Assembly: GCA_030430995.1 (NCBI GenBank)
Contig: JAUIKA010000003.1
Location: 1 to 28,729 of the forward strand
DNA length: 28,729 nt
From: Alphaproteobacteria bacterium
Lineage (GTDB): Bacteria; Pseudomonadota; Alphaproteobacteria; Rickettsiales; Rickettsiaceae
Reading direction: 5' to 3'
The notes beneath the pieces are model-generated. The model had not been told where the DNA came from. It was given only the letters and a program-made list of their open reading frames with translations, and did no database searches. Shown here piece by piece: positions 8,613 to 16,333 of this stretch. Position 1 is the first letter of the stretch. The number at the start of each line of letters is the position of its first letter. The position numbers and the translations under genes are program-made.

Positions 8613-8806
8613 ATAGCCTATATCTAATCTTTGTGAATAGCGGGGCCATATACCTGTATTGCTTACTCCAAATTTCCTTGCCTTCTCATGTTGATAAAAC
8701 TATCTAGATAGTTTTGTTATACCCTGCCTTAAAGCTTCCATATTGATTTTATAACATAGTTTTACCCTTTTTATCTGAGGATGTAATTTTTTACGTTGGC
8801 CTATAT
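8607..8806 (-). pseudogene. IS630-family transposase fragment (internal N-terminal region)
   Basis: Read on the minus strand this encodes GQRKKLHPQIKRVK, then YKINMEAL, an in-frame TAG, then YQHEKARKFGVSNTGIW and QRLDIGYKK. These parallel KKLHPQIK, YKINMKAV, YQYKRAKKFGVSKTGIW and QRLNITYKK of the neighbouring copy at 8830-9655. The homology stops abruptly at the A-run after YKK, exactly where the terminator stem of the upstream gene begins, so the catalytic domain is gone. Together with the N-terminal fragment at 9729-9847 it probably represents one older IS630 copy split by the copy between them. Confidence 0.75.
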
Positions 8807-8826
8807 ATAGCTAAGTCCATATAAAA
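8807..8826 (+). repeat. Terminal inverted repeat of the IS630 element (transposase 3' end)
   Basis: Plus-strand ATAGCTAAGTCCATATAAAA, just after the transposase stop on the minus strand. It matches the opposite end at 9679-9698 in 16 of 20 positions. Confidence 0.65.
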
Positions 8827-8829
8827 TCA

Positions 8830-9655
8830 CTACGTGCAATAATCTCTAAAAAGAGTGATAACATCACATATATGTTTTTTCCTTAAATTTTTAGCATGAG
8901 CTCATTTTTTCTCAATATTGTTTAAGTCAGGAGAATAGGGTGGAAGATATTCTAAGTTATGGCCAGATTGAAGCAAAGCTTCTTTCATTTCTTTTCCTTT
9001 GTGAAAGGTGGCATTATCCATAACTATAATTGCATTTGAGGGAAGTTTAGTAATCAGGTCCTGCTTTACCCAAGCAGTAAAAATATCTGTGTTAATATTG
9101 TAAGAGAAGAGGCAAATTGCTATAAGACTTTTGCCTATTAAAGCTCCTATTGCATTGGTTCTTTTTCTTGTATTCCAATCATACTTCCCATAACAACGTT
9201 GCCCTATTTTACTGTATCCATGAGATCTAGGGCAATCTATCTCAAATCCAGATTCATCTATATATACTATGTTGTGACGTAGCTCTCGATACTCTTTAAT
9301 CTTTTCTTGAAATCTTACTCTTAACTTTTGATCTGTTTTTGGATGGGCTAGTGTTTTTTTTATAAGTTATATTTAACCTCTGCAAAGCATGCCATATTCC
9401 GGTTTTACTTACTCCAAATTTCTTTGCTCTCTTGTATTGATAGCTATCTGGATATTTTCCTATGTCTACTTCCACAGCTTTCATGTTTATCTTATAATAA
9501 GGTTTAACTCATTTTATTTGTGGGTGTAATTTCTTACTCCATCTAAATATAGTTTTTATGCTAATGCCAAAGCATTTTGCTACAGCTGCTAGACTTAAAT
9601 TTTCTTTTTCTCGTACATCTAAAACAGTTTTTCTAAAATCTACTGAATATGTTAT
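8830..9655 (-). pseudogene. IS630-family transposase, inactivated
   Basis: A nearly full-length transposase can be followed on the minus strand. The N-terminal helix-turn-helix region (SVDFRKTVLDVREKENLSLA, then KCFGISIKTIFRWSKKLHPQ) leads to KFGVSKTGIWHALQRLNITY. The DDE domain has YIDESGF, GQRCYGKYDWNTRKRTNAIG, VMDNATFHKGKEM and LPPYSPDLNNIE. It is broken four ways: the start ATG is ATA (9655-9653); there is an in-frame TGA at 9511-9509; a run of eight A on the minus strand (9361-9354) puts the two halves out of frame; and a TGA at 8904-8902 stands where Trp is expected after IEKK. The end would be at TAG 8832-8830. A 62-residue reading at 9296-9484 is a piece of it. Confidence 0.85.
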
Positions 9656-9678
9656 GCTTAAAACTATTATTATGGTCT

Positions 9679-9698
9679 TTTTATACTGACGTGGCTAT
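9679..9698 (-). repeat. Terminal inverted repeat of the IS630 element (transposase 5' end)
   Basis: On the minus strand ATAGCCACGTCAGTATAAAA, 23 bases before the degraded transposase start. It matches the end of the neighbouring older copy (9869-9888) in 17 of 20 positions. This defines the local end consensus used to spot other solo ends in the window. Confidence 0.7.
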
Positions 9699-9728
9699 AT
9701 AACCTTTTTGTCTGCGGATTTGGCTATA

Positions 9729-9847
9729 CCACGGCTAAATACAGTTTTCATATGAATGCTAAAGCGTTTTGCTACAGCTGCTAGACTCATACTTTCTTTT
9801 TCTCGCAACCTTACAAACCTTTTCCTGAAACCTATGGAATATGTCAT
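9729..9847 (-). pseudogene. IS630-family transposase N-terminal fragment (older, interrupted copy)
   Basis: On the minus strand an ATG at 9847 opens MTYSIGFRKRFVRLREKE, then SLAAVAKRFSIHMKTVFSRG. This is clearly homologous to the N-terminus of the copy at 8830-9655 and keeps a start codon that copy has lost. Homology stops at 9729, where a TATAGCCAAATCC sequence resembling another element end begins. The region that should come next (GQRKKLHPQIK) resumes only at 8806, on the far side of the intervening IS630 copy. Confidence 0.75.
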
Positions 9848-9868
9848 AGTAAAAACTATTATTATAGT

Positions 9869-9888
9869 TTTTATACTGGATTGGCTAT
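9869..9888 (-). repeat. Terminal repeat of the older IS630 copy
   Basis: On the minus strand ATAGCCAATCCAGTATAAAA, about 22 bases upstream of the ATG at 9847. It is followed by ACTATAATAATAGTTTTTA, also shared with the neighbouring copy. It marks the outer boundary of the IS630 cluster next to the hflC end. Confidence 0.65.
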
Positions 9889-9960
9889 ATTCACCATTTA
9901 TGCCTTTGTCTCCTTATTAAATAACAGGCGTTTGAAGGATATATGATAAGCTAGCCTGAG

Positions 9961-10089
9961 CTAAGTATAGAGAGTAGCTTTTTGTTTATATATTTGTTCA
10001 GTTCTTTTAATAAGTGCATACAGGGTAGCCTCAGAAAAGATGAAGGAAACAACAACAGCTATAAAACAAACCAGAGCTAAATATAGCAA
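9961..10089 (-). other. Possible small membrane-protein remnant downstream of hflC
   Basis: On the minus strand, 31 bases after the hflC stop, a TTG-initiated reading of 42 residues contains one hydrophobic segment (YLALVCFIAVVVSFIF) followed by a basic tail. In many proteobacteria hflC is followed by the small DUF2065 gene (YjeT), whose N-terminus is a similar hydrophobic helix, so this could be a decayed relative. It lacks an ATG and the second helix, and the frame stops at 9961-9963. The match is loose. The rest of 9889-10120 shows nothing I can name. Confidence 0.25.
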
Positions 10090-10120
10090 TAGCTCATGGT
10101 AGTTTAATAAGCTATATATT

Positions 10121-10984
10121 TCATTTCTTATCTAAATTTAGATATTCCAAAAATTTTGAATCAGAACTAAGAATAATACTATTTTTTTCTCCTAGAGATT
10201 TTTTATATGTTTGAATTGTACTATAAAAATTAAAGAATTCTATATCTTTTGAATATGTATTATTATAAGTTTTTGCTGCTTCAGCATCTCCTTGTCCTTT
10301 TATAATTTGGCTTTTCATGTAAGCATCTGAAAGTATAACAGACTTATCTTTATCTGCCTTAGATTTTATAAAAGCAGCTTCTTCTATGCCTTCAGCGCGT
10401 ATTCTTTTAGCCTCTTTTTCCCTTTCTGTTTGCATCCTCTTAAAAATAGCTTTACTGTTAGATTGTGGAAGGTCTGCCTTCACTATTCTGACATCTACTA
10501 CTTCTACTCCAAAGAACCTTGCTTGATCATCTAACACTTTCCATATTTTTTGCATTAGTATGCTCCTTTGGCTAGACAGCAGAGTATCTAAAGGTACTTT
10601 CCCTATTATTTCCCTCATAGAAGATTCTAAGATCCTATTTAGTCTAATAGAAATACCTTCGTGATTATTTACAGTGGAAAAGAATTTTTTAGGATCTATT
10701 ATTTTAAAATATGCTACTGCATTGACAATAATTCTTTTCCCGTCAGAGGCTGTTAATTCTTTTTCTTCAACGCCTACATCTATAATTCTTTTTTCAAAAT
10801 ATTTTATATCTTGCACAAAAGGTATCTTAAAATGCATTCCTGGTTTTTCTTTTGTGCATACAACTTCTCCGAACTGAAACACAAGCGCATATTGCCATTC
10901 ACTAATAATATATACAGAGTTAAATATTAGTAAAAATATACAAAATATTACTATAGCTACTATGGATTTTAAATTTTGTAACAT
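10121..10984 (-). CDS. hflC: HflC, membrane-anchored band-7 regulator of FtsH protease
   Basis: Partner of HflK in the periplasmic-side complex that surrounds and modulates the FtsH protease. An N-terminal membrane anchor (residues about 8-28) is followed by WQYALVFQFGEVV and a band-7/SPFH domain. A charged helical segment with RMQTEREKEAKRIRAEGIEE and a GQGDAEAAKTYN motif follow, the latter shared by HflC proteins. The 287-residue length is normal. It begins 5 bases after the hflK stop, with AAGGAAT as ribosome-binding sequence just before the ATG, and is the last gene of the minus-strand cluster that also holds ctpA. In Rickettsia a DegP-type protease often follows hflC; here IS630 remnants do. 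Confidence 0.95.
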   Translation of the reverse strand: MLQNLKSIVAIVIFCIFLLIFNSVYIISEWQYALVFQFGEVVCTKEKPGMHFKIPFVQDIKYFEKRIIDVGVEEKELTASDGKRIIVNAVAYFKIIDPKKFFSTVNNHEGISIRLNRILESSMREIIGKVPLDTLLSSQRSILMQKIWKVLDDQARFFGVEVVDVRIVKADLPQSNSKAIFKRMQTEREKEAKRIRAEGIEEAAFIKSKADKDKSVILSDAYMKSQIIKGQGDAEAAKTYNNTYSKDIEFFNFYSTIQTYKKSLGEKNSIILSSDSKFLEYLNLDKK

Positions 10985-10989
10985 ATTCC

Positions 10990-11997
10990 TTATTCTTGCT
11001 TTAATATTTTATTTATAGGTAAGTGTTTTAAAACACCGCTATCATTATTTGTTATAATTTTATCTGAATTAGACAATATTTGCTCTATAGCTTCAAGATA
11101 TATTCTCTTTTTAGTTATATGTTTATAATTTTTATATTCATTATATATTAATGAGAATCTTTCAGCATCACCTTTAGCTTTAGATGTAACTTCCTTTTGG
11201 TATCCATATGCTTCTTGGAGGATTTTCTCACCTTCACCTCTTGCTCTTGGCAATATATCATTTGCATATGCCATTGCTTGGTTTATAGAATGTTCTTTAT
11301 CTGCTTTAGCATTTTGTACATCTCTGTATGAGCTTACCACTTCTTGTGGAGGTTCTGCGGCTAAAAGCTCTACTCTTTCTATTTCTATACCTGCATTATA
11401 TTTATCTAATATATTTTGTATTAAGTGCTCAATTTTTTTAGCTATCTCATGTTTCTGATCTGAGAGAACGGCTGAAATTGGCGTTTCACTTATTATTTCT
11501 CTTAGAGAACTCTGAGAAGCAGATTTAACAATTTCCATAGGATTGGCAATGCTGAAGGCAAAGTTTTTCAAATCTTTTACATGCCACATTACATCACATT
11601 TAATATCTATGATATTAGCATCCCCTGTTAGCATTGAGCTCTCTTGATTGGCTTTATTTTTATTATATGAGCTATATCCAACTTCTATCCTGCGTGATTT
11701 TTGAACACGCATTTTAATTATCTGCTCAAAAGGGAAGGGTATATGGTAGTTAAGCCCTGGTGACGCCATTCTATTATATTTTCCGAAACGTAGCACAATG
11801 GCTTCCTCTCCTTGCTCTACCTGGAACACGCCAGAAAATATTATGATAGCAGCTAATATAGATATAACTATTATCACTAACTTAAATATATTATTAGGAA
11901 GTTCTTTAAAAAACTTTGGCATTTTCATGTTGAAAATGTCATCAAAATTATTTTTATTATTATTATTCCAATTATTTTTACCCCAAGGAGATTCCAT
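10990..11997 (-). CDS. hflK: HflK, membrane-anchored band-7 regulator of FtsH protease
   Basis: Forms the HflKC complex with HflC and controls access of membrane substrates to FtsH. The first 35 residues are Asn-rich and hydrophilic (ESPWGKNNWNNNN), equivalent to the Gly/Asn-rich cytoplasmic head of other HflK proteins. A membrane helix follows (about 38-60), then the band-7 domain opening VEQGEEAIVLRFGKY with PGLNYHIPFPFE. The motifs GDANIIDIKCDVMWHVKD, AAEPPQEVVSSYRDVQNAKAD and ARGEGEKILQEAYGY are all typical of HflK. The 335-residue length is normal. It lies 89 bases after ctpA and 5 bases before hflC. Confidence 0.95.
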   Translation of the reverse strand: MESPWGKNNWNNNNKNNFDDIFNMKMPKFFKELPNNIFKLVIIVISILAAIIIFSGVFQVEQGEEAIVLRFGKYNRMASPGLNYHIPFPFEQIIKMRVQKSRRIEVGYSSYNKNKANQESSMLTGDANIIDIKCDVMWHVKDLKNFAFSIANPMEIVKSASQSSLREIISETPISAVLSDQKHEIAKKIEHLIQNILDKYNAGIEIERVELLAAEPPQEVVSSYRDVQNAKADKEHSINQAMAYANDILPRARGEGEKILQEAYGYQKEVTSKAKGDAERFSLIYNEYKNYKHITKKRIYLEAIEQILSNSDKIITNNDSGVLKHLPINKILKQE

Positions 11998-12086
11998 AAA
12001 ATGTTTTTTTGTTTGATTATACTATAATCACCGGAAAAGCAAAAGCTACGAAGACAATAAAAAATATATAAATAACATTCATATAT

Positions 12087-13373
12087 TTATTTATTATTTT
12101 TGAATATATCCCAAGAATTAAGCAAGTCACAAGCCCTTGTATATAAATAATCTTTATTATAGAAGTCAGGCTTCTTTAGTTTTTTATCTTGCTTCCTATC
12201 TTTAGCAGCTTTATTTTCCTTCTTATTTTTGTCTTCGTTTGCAGATAAGTGGTTTTTGAGCATAGATTCTGAATATTCAATCTCTTTTATAGGCTCTATT
12301 TTTGCTGGTTCTACTATTATGTCTGGCTCTATTCCAACTGCTTGTATAGACCTGTCATTAGGTGTGTAATATCTAGATGTAGTAACTTTGATTGCGCTTC
12401 TTTTATCAAGTGGTATAAGGCTTTGTACAGAGCCCTTACCAAAGGATTTTGTGCCCATAATGATAGCCCTTTTATGGTCTTGTAATGCGCCTGCTACTAT
12501 TTCTGCAGCAGAAGCAGAGCCATGGTTAATCAAAACCACAATAGGTACATTAGGTATTTTATAAGACTTTTCATCAGAAGGTATGCTAGTTGTATTATTG
12601 CTTAACCTACTTTTTATATGTACTATATCTGCATTCCCATAAAGGAAAGCTTGAGTTATCAATACCGCTTGGTCTAAAAGCCCACCAGGGTTATTCCTAA
12701 GGTCTAATATTAAAGCTTTTGATGGCTTAGAGTTATTAAATAGCTCATCTGTTGCATTTTTAAAATCATCAAAAGTATTCTTATTAAAGCTGCTTATTCT
12801 TAAATAGCCTATATCATTATCCATATGATATTTAATTCTATGAGTTTTAAGTGGTGTGCGCGTAATTTCATATTCTTTTATAGATTGGTCTGAGTTTTTT
12901 ATGACGCTTATTTTCACCTTAGTGTTTTTAGGTCCTTTTATTTTTCTGAGAGATTGGGAAAAAGTCATGTCAGATACTTTCTCTGACCCTACTTCTACAA
13001 TCATATCACCAGCTTCTATGCCAGCTTTAGCTGCCGGCATGTCATCCAATGGAGTGATTACTTTAATAGATTTGGTTTTTACATCATATATGATTTCGAC
13101 GCCTATCCCGTTAATGCTACCATCTGTTTGTTCTTGAAAATCTTTTAAGTCATCATCAGTGAGATATGTAGAATGTGGATCTAAAGAAGTTAGCATTCCT
13201 TCAGCGGCGCTATCGAGCATTTTATTCTTGTCTGGCTCTTCAACATATATGTAGTCTATTATATCAAATAGCTTTCTGAATCCATCATGATATTGTTTAT
13301 TATTTGCGTAGGTAGCAGAAACAAAGCTTAGTCCTACAAATAATAATAATTTTAAAATTGTCCTTTTATCCAT
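12087..13373 (-). CDS. ctpA: C-terminal processing peptidase (S41, CtpA/Prc type)
   Basis: Periplasmic serine protease that trims the C-terminal ends of envelope proteins. A signal peptide or anchor covers residues 1-23. Next come the conserved YVEEPD and SLDPHSTYL segments, a PDZ domain (about 80-170, with INGIGVEI and GIEAGDMIVEVG), and the S41 core with LRNNPGGLLDQA. The catalytic pair is visible: Ser288 in GSASAAEIVAG and Lys313 in GTKSFGKGSVQ, exactly 25 residues apart as in known members. A Lys/Glu-rich tail follows. Its start overlaps the upstream barrel-like gene by 22 bases, suggesting translational coupling, and AGGATT precedes the ATG. hflK and hflC follow on the same strand. Confidence 0.95.
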   Translation of the reverse strand: MDKRTILKLLLFVGLSFVSATYANNKQYHDGFRKLFDIIDYIYVEEPDKNKMLDSAAEGMLTSLDPHSTYLTDDDLKDFQEQTDGSINGIGVEIIYDVKTKSIKVITPLDDMPAAKAGIEAGDMIVEVGSEKVSDMTFSQSLRKIKGPKNTKVKISVIKNSDQSIKEYEITRTPLKTHRIKYHMDNDIGYLRISSFNKNTFDDFKNATDELFNNSKPSKALILDLRNNPGGLLDQAVLITQAFLYGNADIVHIKSRLSNNTTSIPSDEKSYKIPNVPIVVLINHGSASAAEIVAGALQDHKRAIIMGTKSFGKGSVQSLIPLDKRSAIKVTTSRYYTPNDRSIQAVGIEPDIIVEPAKIEPIKEIEYSESMLKNHLSANEDKNKKENKAAKDRKQDKKLKKPDFYNKDYLYTRACDLLNSWDIFKNNK

Positions 13374-14203
13374 AATCCTAATGATATTCCTATATTTCTT
13401 GTTCTAATTTTTCTACATGTAAACATATTGTTTGTAACAAATGTGCATAATGCAGCTTTAGTGTTATTATTTTTGTTTAATTCAAAAATAATTCCCTTTT
13501 TTATATCAGAATATGATTTTATATCATTACCATAAAAAAAGCTATTTGTTGTGCTAACAATATATGAAAATCTTCCTCTGCTCAAAATAAATGTAGCAGC
13601 AAATTTAACATTTTTTATAAATGGGTTGAATGATAGCTCAAAGCTTCTTTGCCAATCAAAATATTTTCTTTTACCCTTTTTGCCCCATGCTATAGCTTGC
13701 TCTATATTGGTATAATTTACATTATTATATCTATTATTATTTATCTGCAATTTATAAGCATAATTTTGCGATATAGGTTTTTTTAGAAAAAGAGAAATAT
13801 ATATGTCATCTCCTGTTTTATAGGCATAGTTATATATTTTGTTATAGTTAATTTGCCCCCCTATATTCGCATTATTGCTTAAACCATATTCAAAATATAA
13901 GTTCTGAGAATACCCACCTCTAGATGCATAATGTAATGTCGCATTGGCATCATATATATGTTGCTGTTTTTTCTTTATTTTTTCAATTCTATAAATTCTT
14001 TGTTTTAGTGGTATTTTCGCATTGGATGCCACTTTTTTTTCTTGTGCTCTTAGTTTTTGTATATGGTTGCAATGTTTATGATATATTGCATTTGATGTGT
14101 TGTTAGAAAAACTAAAGAAATATTCGCCTTCTTCTTTCATCCATGGATTTGCTATGGAATTGGCATGAGTTATAAATAATGCTATGAATATATACTTAAC
14201 CAA
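13352..14203 (-). CDS. Orphan outer-membrane beta-barrel-like protein
   Basis: I cannot name a family with certainty. The N-terminus is a signal peptide (MVKYIFIALFITHANSIA) followed by NPWMKEEGEYFFSF. A basic, helix-prone insert near residues 45-85 (PLKQRIYRIEKIKKKQQ) precedes a run of aromatic, alternating segments (ASRGGYSQNLYFEYGLSNNA, IYNYAYKTGDDIYISLFL and others) typical of transmembrane strands. The last residues are SLGLWIKGQF, and a terminal Phe is the usual barrel-assembly signal. At 283 residues a 10-14 strand barrel is possible. It overlaps ctpA by 22 bases and is the first gene of the ctpA-hflK-hflC cluster. I infer an envelope protein whose expression is tied to the protease. 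Confidence 0.7.
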   Translation of the reverse strand: MVKYIFIALFITHANSIANPWMKEEGEYFFSFSNNTSNAIYHKHCNHIQKLRAQEKKVASNAKIPLKQRIYRIEKIKKKQQHIYDANATLHYASRGGYSQNLYFEYGLSNNANIGGQINYNKIYNYAYKTGDDIYISLFLKKPISQNYAYKLQINNNRYNNVNYTNIEQAIAWGKKGKRKYFDWQRSFELSFNPFIKNVKFAATFILSRGRFSYIVSTTNSFFYGNDIKSYSDIKKGIIFELNKNNNTKAALCTFVTNNMFTCRKIRTRNIGISLGLWIKGQF

Positions 14204-14414
14204 TTAGATAATTATTGTAAATATACAATAATTAAATAATATTTATAAGCAAAGGTCAATAAATAATTTTATTAACTTCTATATGAGGTATGGGGGTAGA
14301 GTCACTATAGTAAAACTTCAACATATCTCTTAAGGGTTAAAATGAATCTTTTAGAGGAATTTTTAATATAGATGGGATATAATATTACTTAGTTTTTCTG
14401 ATTAATATATAACA
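14204..14414. promoter_or_regulatory. Divergent intergenic region between the barrel-like gene and rdd
   Basis: This 211-base spacer separates two divergent gene strings, so promoters for both must lie here or inside the genes. TATAAT at 14378-14383 is a candidate -10 box for the plus-strand string, 32 bases before its ATG. A good -35 partner at 16-18 bases is not seen. No other structure was found. Confidence 0.4.
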
Positions 14415-14792
14415 ATGCAAAAACAACTTTTATATCCAAGCTTTACAATAAGGCTAATAAGTGCCTCTATAGATATAATGGCGATATACTTCCTAAGTTC
14501 CTTTTATAGAATGCTATTTCTCCAATATGATTTACTAAATATATTACTAATTATTACTATGTTTCTATATTTTAGTTTGTTTCCATATTATACTGGTTAC
14601 ACAATAGGCAAATATATCATGAGAATAAATATAGTAAAAATGAGTGACCATTCCAAGCCATCTGTGATGCAATATTTAATTAGAACTATAATGTATCCTA
14701 TAGGCTTGTTTTCAATGCCTTTTTTACAGTTTACTAAAAATAAAAGAGCTATTCATGACAAAGCTTCAAATACTATTGTGATATATAGATAG
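14415..14792 (+). CDS. RDD-family inner-membrane protein
   Basis: A 125-residue protein with an early RLISASIDIMAIY segment (the Arg and Asp of the RDD name), about three hydrophobic segments (roughly residues 13-38, 43-62 and 88-104), the central TIGKYIMRINIV motif and the closing AIHDKASNTIV. These are the three signatures of the RDD family. Biochemical roles proposed for RDD proteins include ion or small-molecule transport, but no substrate can be deduced here. It begins a closely packed string, ending 4 bases before parA, and may be coupled to it simply by position. Confidence 0.85.
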   Translation: MQKQLLYPSFTIRLISASIDIMAIYFLSSFYRMLFLQYDLLNILLIITMFLYFSLFPYYTGYTIGKYIMRINIVKMSDHSKPSVMQYLIRTIMYPIGLFSMPFLQFTKNKRAIHDKASNTIVIYR

Positions 14793-14796
14793 TGAT

Positions 14797-15555
14797 ATGC
14801 CTGCAAATATAATAGCCATTATAAATCAGAAAGGTGGGGTAGGGAAGACTACTACATCTGTCAATCTTGCTGCAGCTTTAGCTAGCATAAAAAAAAGGAT
14901 ATTAGTAGTAGACTTAGACCCGCAAGGTAATGCTAGTACTGGCCTTGGAATTAAAGATAGGCAGAAAACCATATATCAGACCTTAGTAAGTAACCAACAG
15001 ATCAGCCCATGTGAGACTATAGTTCCATTTCTTCATGTCGTTACATCTAATGTGCATTTAGCTGCGGCTGAAATAGAGCTTAATTATTTAGAACAAAAAG
15101 AAAGGAGGTTAAAACAATCACTCAAACCCATACTGAGCGAATATGACTATATAATAATAGATTGCCCTCCATCACTTGGGCTGCTTACAATAAACGCACT
15201 TGTAGCTGCATATGATATAATAATACCTATGCAATGTGAATTTTATTCCCTAGAGGGGCTGAGCCATTTAGTGCAAACAATAAAATTGGTGCAGAATAAT
15301 TTAAATGATCGATTGAAAATAAAAGGGATATTACTTACTATGTATGATAAAAGAAATAAGCTAACTAGCCAAGTGGAGCAAGATGTAAGGGATAATTTAG
15401 GAGCTCTTGTATTTAAAACTGTTATACCACGGAATATTAAACTATCAGAGGCGCCATCTTATGGTAAGCCTGCTCTTATTTATGACCATAAATCTTCTGG
15501 CTCAATTGCTTATATCGAATTTGTAAAAGAACTAATTTTAAGCTATGAAAAGTGA
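14797..15555 (+). CDS. parA: Chromosome-partitioning ATPase ParA/Soj
   Basis: Moves ParB-bound origin regions apart during chromosome segregation. The deviant Walker A box KGGVGKTT (residues 12-19) lies in IIAIINQKGGVGKTTTSVNL. It is followed by VVDLDPQGNASTGLG, the Walker B region YDYIIIDCPPSLGLLTINAL, and late conserved KTVIPRNIKLSEAPSYGKP. The absence of an N-terminal DNA-binding extension and the 252-residue length place it with chromosomal Soj-type ParA rather than large plasmid ParA. It overlaps parB by 11 bases, the expected partner. Together they are chromosomal housekeeping genes, not evidence of a plasmid. Confidence 0.95.
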   Translation: MPANIIAIINQKGGVGKTTTSVNLAAALASIKKRILVVDLDPQGNASTGLGIKDRQKTIYQTLVSNQQISPCETIVPFLHVVTSNVHLAAAEIELNYLEQKERRLKQSLKPILSEYDYIIIDCPPSLGLLTINALVAAYDIIIPMQCEFYSLEGLSHLVQTIKLVQNNLNDRLKIKGILLTMYDKRNKLTSQVEQDVRDNLGALVFKTVIPRNIKLSEAPSYGKPALIYDHKSSGSIAYIEFVKELILSYEK

Positions 15556-16333
15556 TAATCGTTTAGGTAAAGGGCTTTCGGCTCTGCTTGGGCCTATGGA
15601 GAAAGATATAAACTTTCGGTATATCTCAATAGAAAATATAGAGAGAAACCCTAAGCAGCCAAGGAAAGATTTTGACAGTGATAAGTTAAATGAACTCGCA
15701 GCTTCAATAAAAGAGCATGGCATATTACAACCTATTATAGTTGAGGCAAATAAAGATGGAAAATATATTATAATAGCAGGAGAGAGGAGGTATAGAGCAT
15801 CTAAAATAGCTGGGATAGACCAAGTCCCAGTCATTATAAATGAAGGGGAGAAAAAATTTGAAATGGCAATGATAGAAAATCTTCAAAGGCAAGATTTAAA
15901 TATAGTTGAAGAAATACAGGGATATTGTTACTTAATAGAAAAATATCAATATACGCAAGAGGCATTAGCAAAAATATTAGGGAAAAGTAGAAGCCATATT
16001 GCAAATATGCTCAGGCTAAATAATTTGCCAGAGGAGATAAAGAAGCAGCTAGCATTAGGAAAAATTTCAATGGGGCATGCACGTGCACTCCTTACAGAGA
16101 AGAATCCAATCAAAGCTATGCAAGATATAATAAGCAAAAAGCTTACAGTTAGGCAGGTTGAAAAAATAGTAAAATCAGATGAAGGAAATGAGGATATAAA
16201 AATATTGGAAAAGAAATTAGAAGATAAATACGGCATTCAGGTACAGCTAAAGCAAAATAATAAAAGCAGTAAAATTGAAGTGTATTTTAATGATCTAAAC
16301 ATGCTAGACAGAATTTTATCCAAATTATTATGA
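15545..16333 (+). CDS. parB: Chromosome-partitioning protein ParB/Spo0J
   Basis: Binds parS sites near the origin and stimulates ParA. The N-terminus has RLGKGLSALLGP, a short ParA-activating peptide typical of the family. The CTP-binding ParB domain follows, with NPKQPRKDF, SIKEHGILQPIIV and the GERRYRAS box. The central domain has the IENLQRQDLN segment and a helix-turn-helix (TQEALAKILGKSRSHIANML), then LGKISMGHARALL. A dimerisation domain ends in LDRILSKLL. The 262-residue length is normal. It overlaps parA by 11 bases and folE by 4 (ATGA). No consensus parS (core TTTCACGTGAAA) was found in the window. Confidence 0.95.
   Translation: MKSDNRLGKGLSALLGPMEKDINFRYISIENIERNPKQPRKDFDSDKLNELAASIKEHGILQPIIVEANKDGKYIIIAGERRYRASKIAGIDQVPVIINEGEKKFEMAMIENLQRQDLNIVEEIQGYCYLIEKYQYTQEALAKILGKSRSHIANMLRLNNLPEEIKKQLALGKISMGHARALLTEKNPIKAMQDIISKKLTVRQVEKIVKSDEGNEDIKILEKKLEDKYGIQVQLKQNNKSSKIEVYFNDLNMLDRILSKLL

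Larger units (their letters stand above)
8807..9698 (-). mobile_element. IS630-family insertion sequence, decayed, with terminal inverted repeats
   Basis: About 892 bases bounded by imperfect inverted repeats. Read inward, one end is ATAGCCACGTCAGTATAAAA (minus strand, 9698-9679) and the other ATAGCTAAGTCCATATAAAA (plus strand, 8807-8826), matching at 16 of 20 positions. TA dinucleotides flank both ends, as expected for the TA target of IS630/Tc1 elements. It carries one transposase pseudogene on the minus strand and appears to sit inside an older IS630 copy (fragments at 9729-9847 and 8607-8806). Confidence 0.75.

Noticed and set aside
8902..8904. TGA at a position where Trp is expected in the IS630 transposase, suggesting TGA read as Trp
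   Set aside because: Ordinary genes here use TGA as stop (hflC ends in TGA; prs, parB and rsfS stop in ATGA overlaps) and use TGG for Trp. The element has other lesions, so this is decay.
9354..9361. Eight-A run as a programmed frameshift site in the IS630 transposase
   Set aside because: Restoring the downstream frame needs a +1 shift; a -1 slip runs into TAG. With the start codon lost and two in-frame stops, a simple indel is more likely. Transcriptional slippage in an active ancestor cannot be excluded.
16076..16091. TGCACGTGCA palindrome inside parB as a parS site
   Set aside because: Only the CACGTG centre matches parS; the flanking TTT/AAA bases of the consensus are missing, so it is probably chance within the codons for GHARALL.
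14797..16333. parA-parB as evidence of a plasmid or integrated plasmid
   Set aside because: Both are of the chromosomal Soj/Spo0J type, embedded with housekeeping genes, and no replication gene is near.
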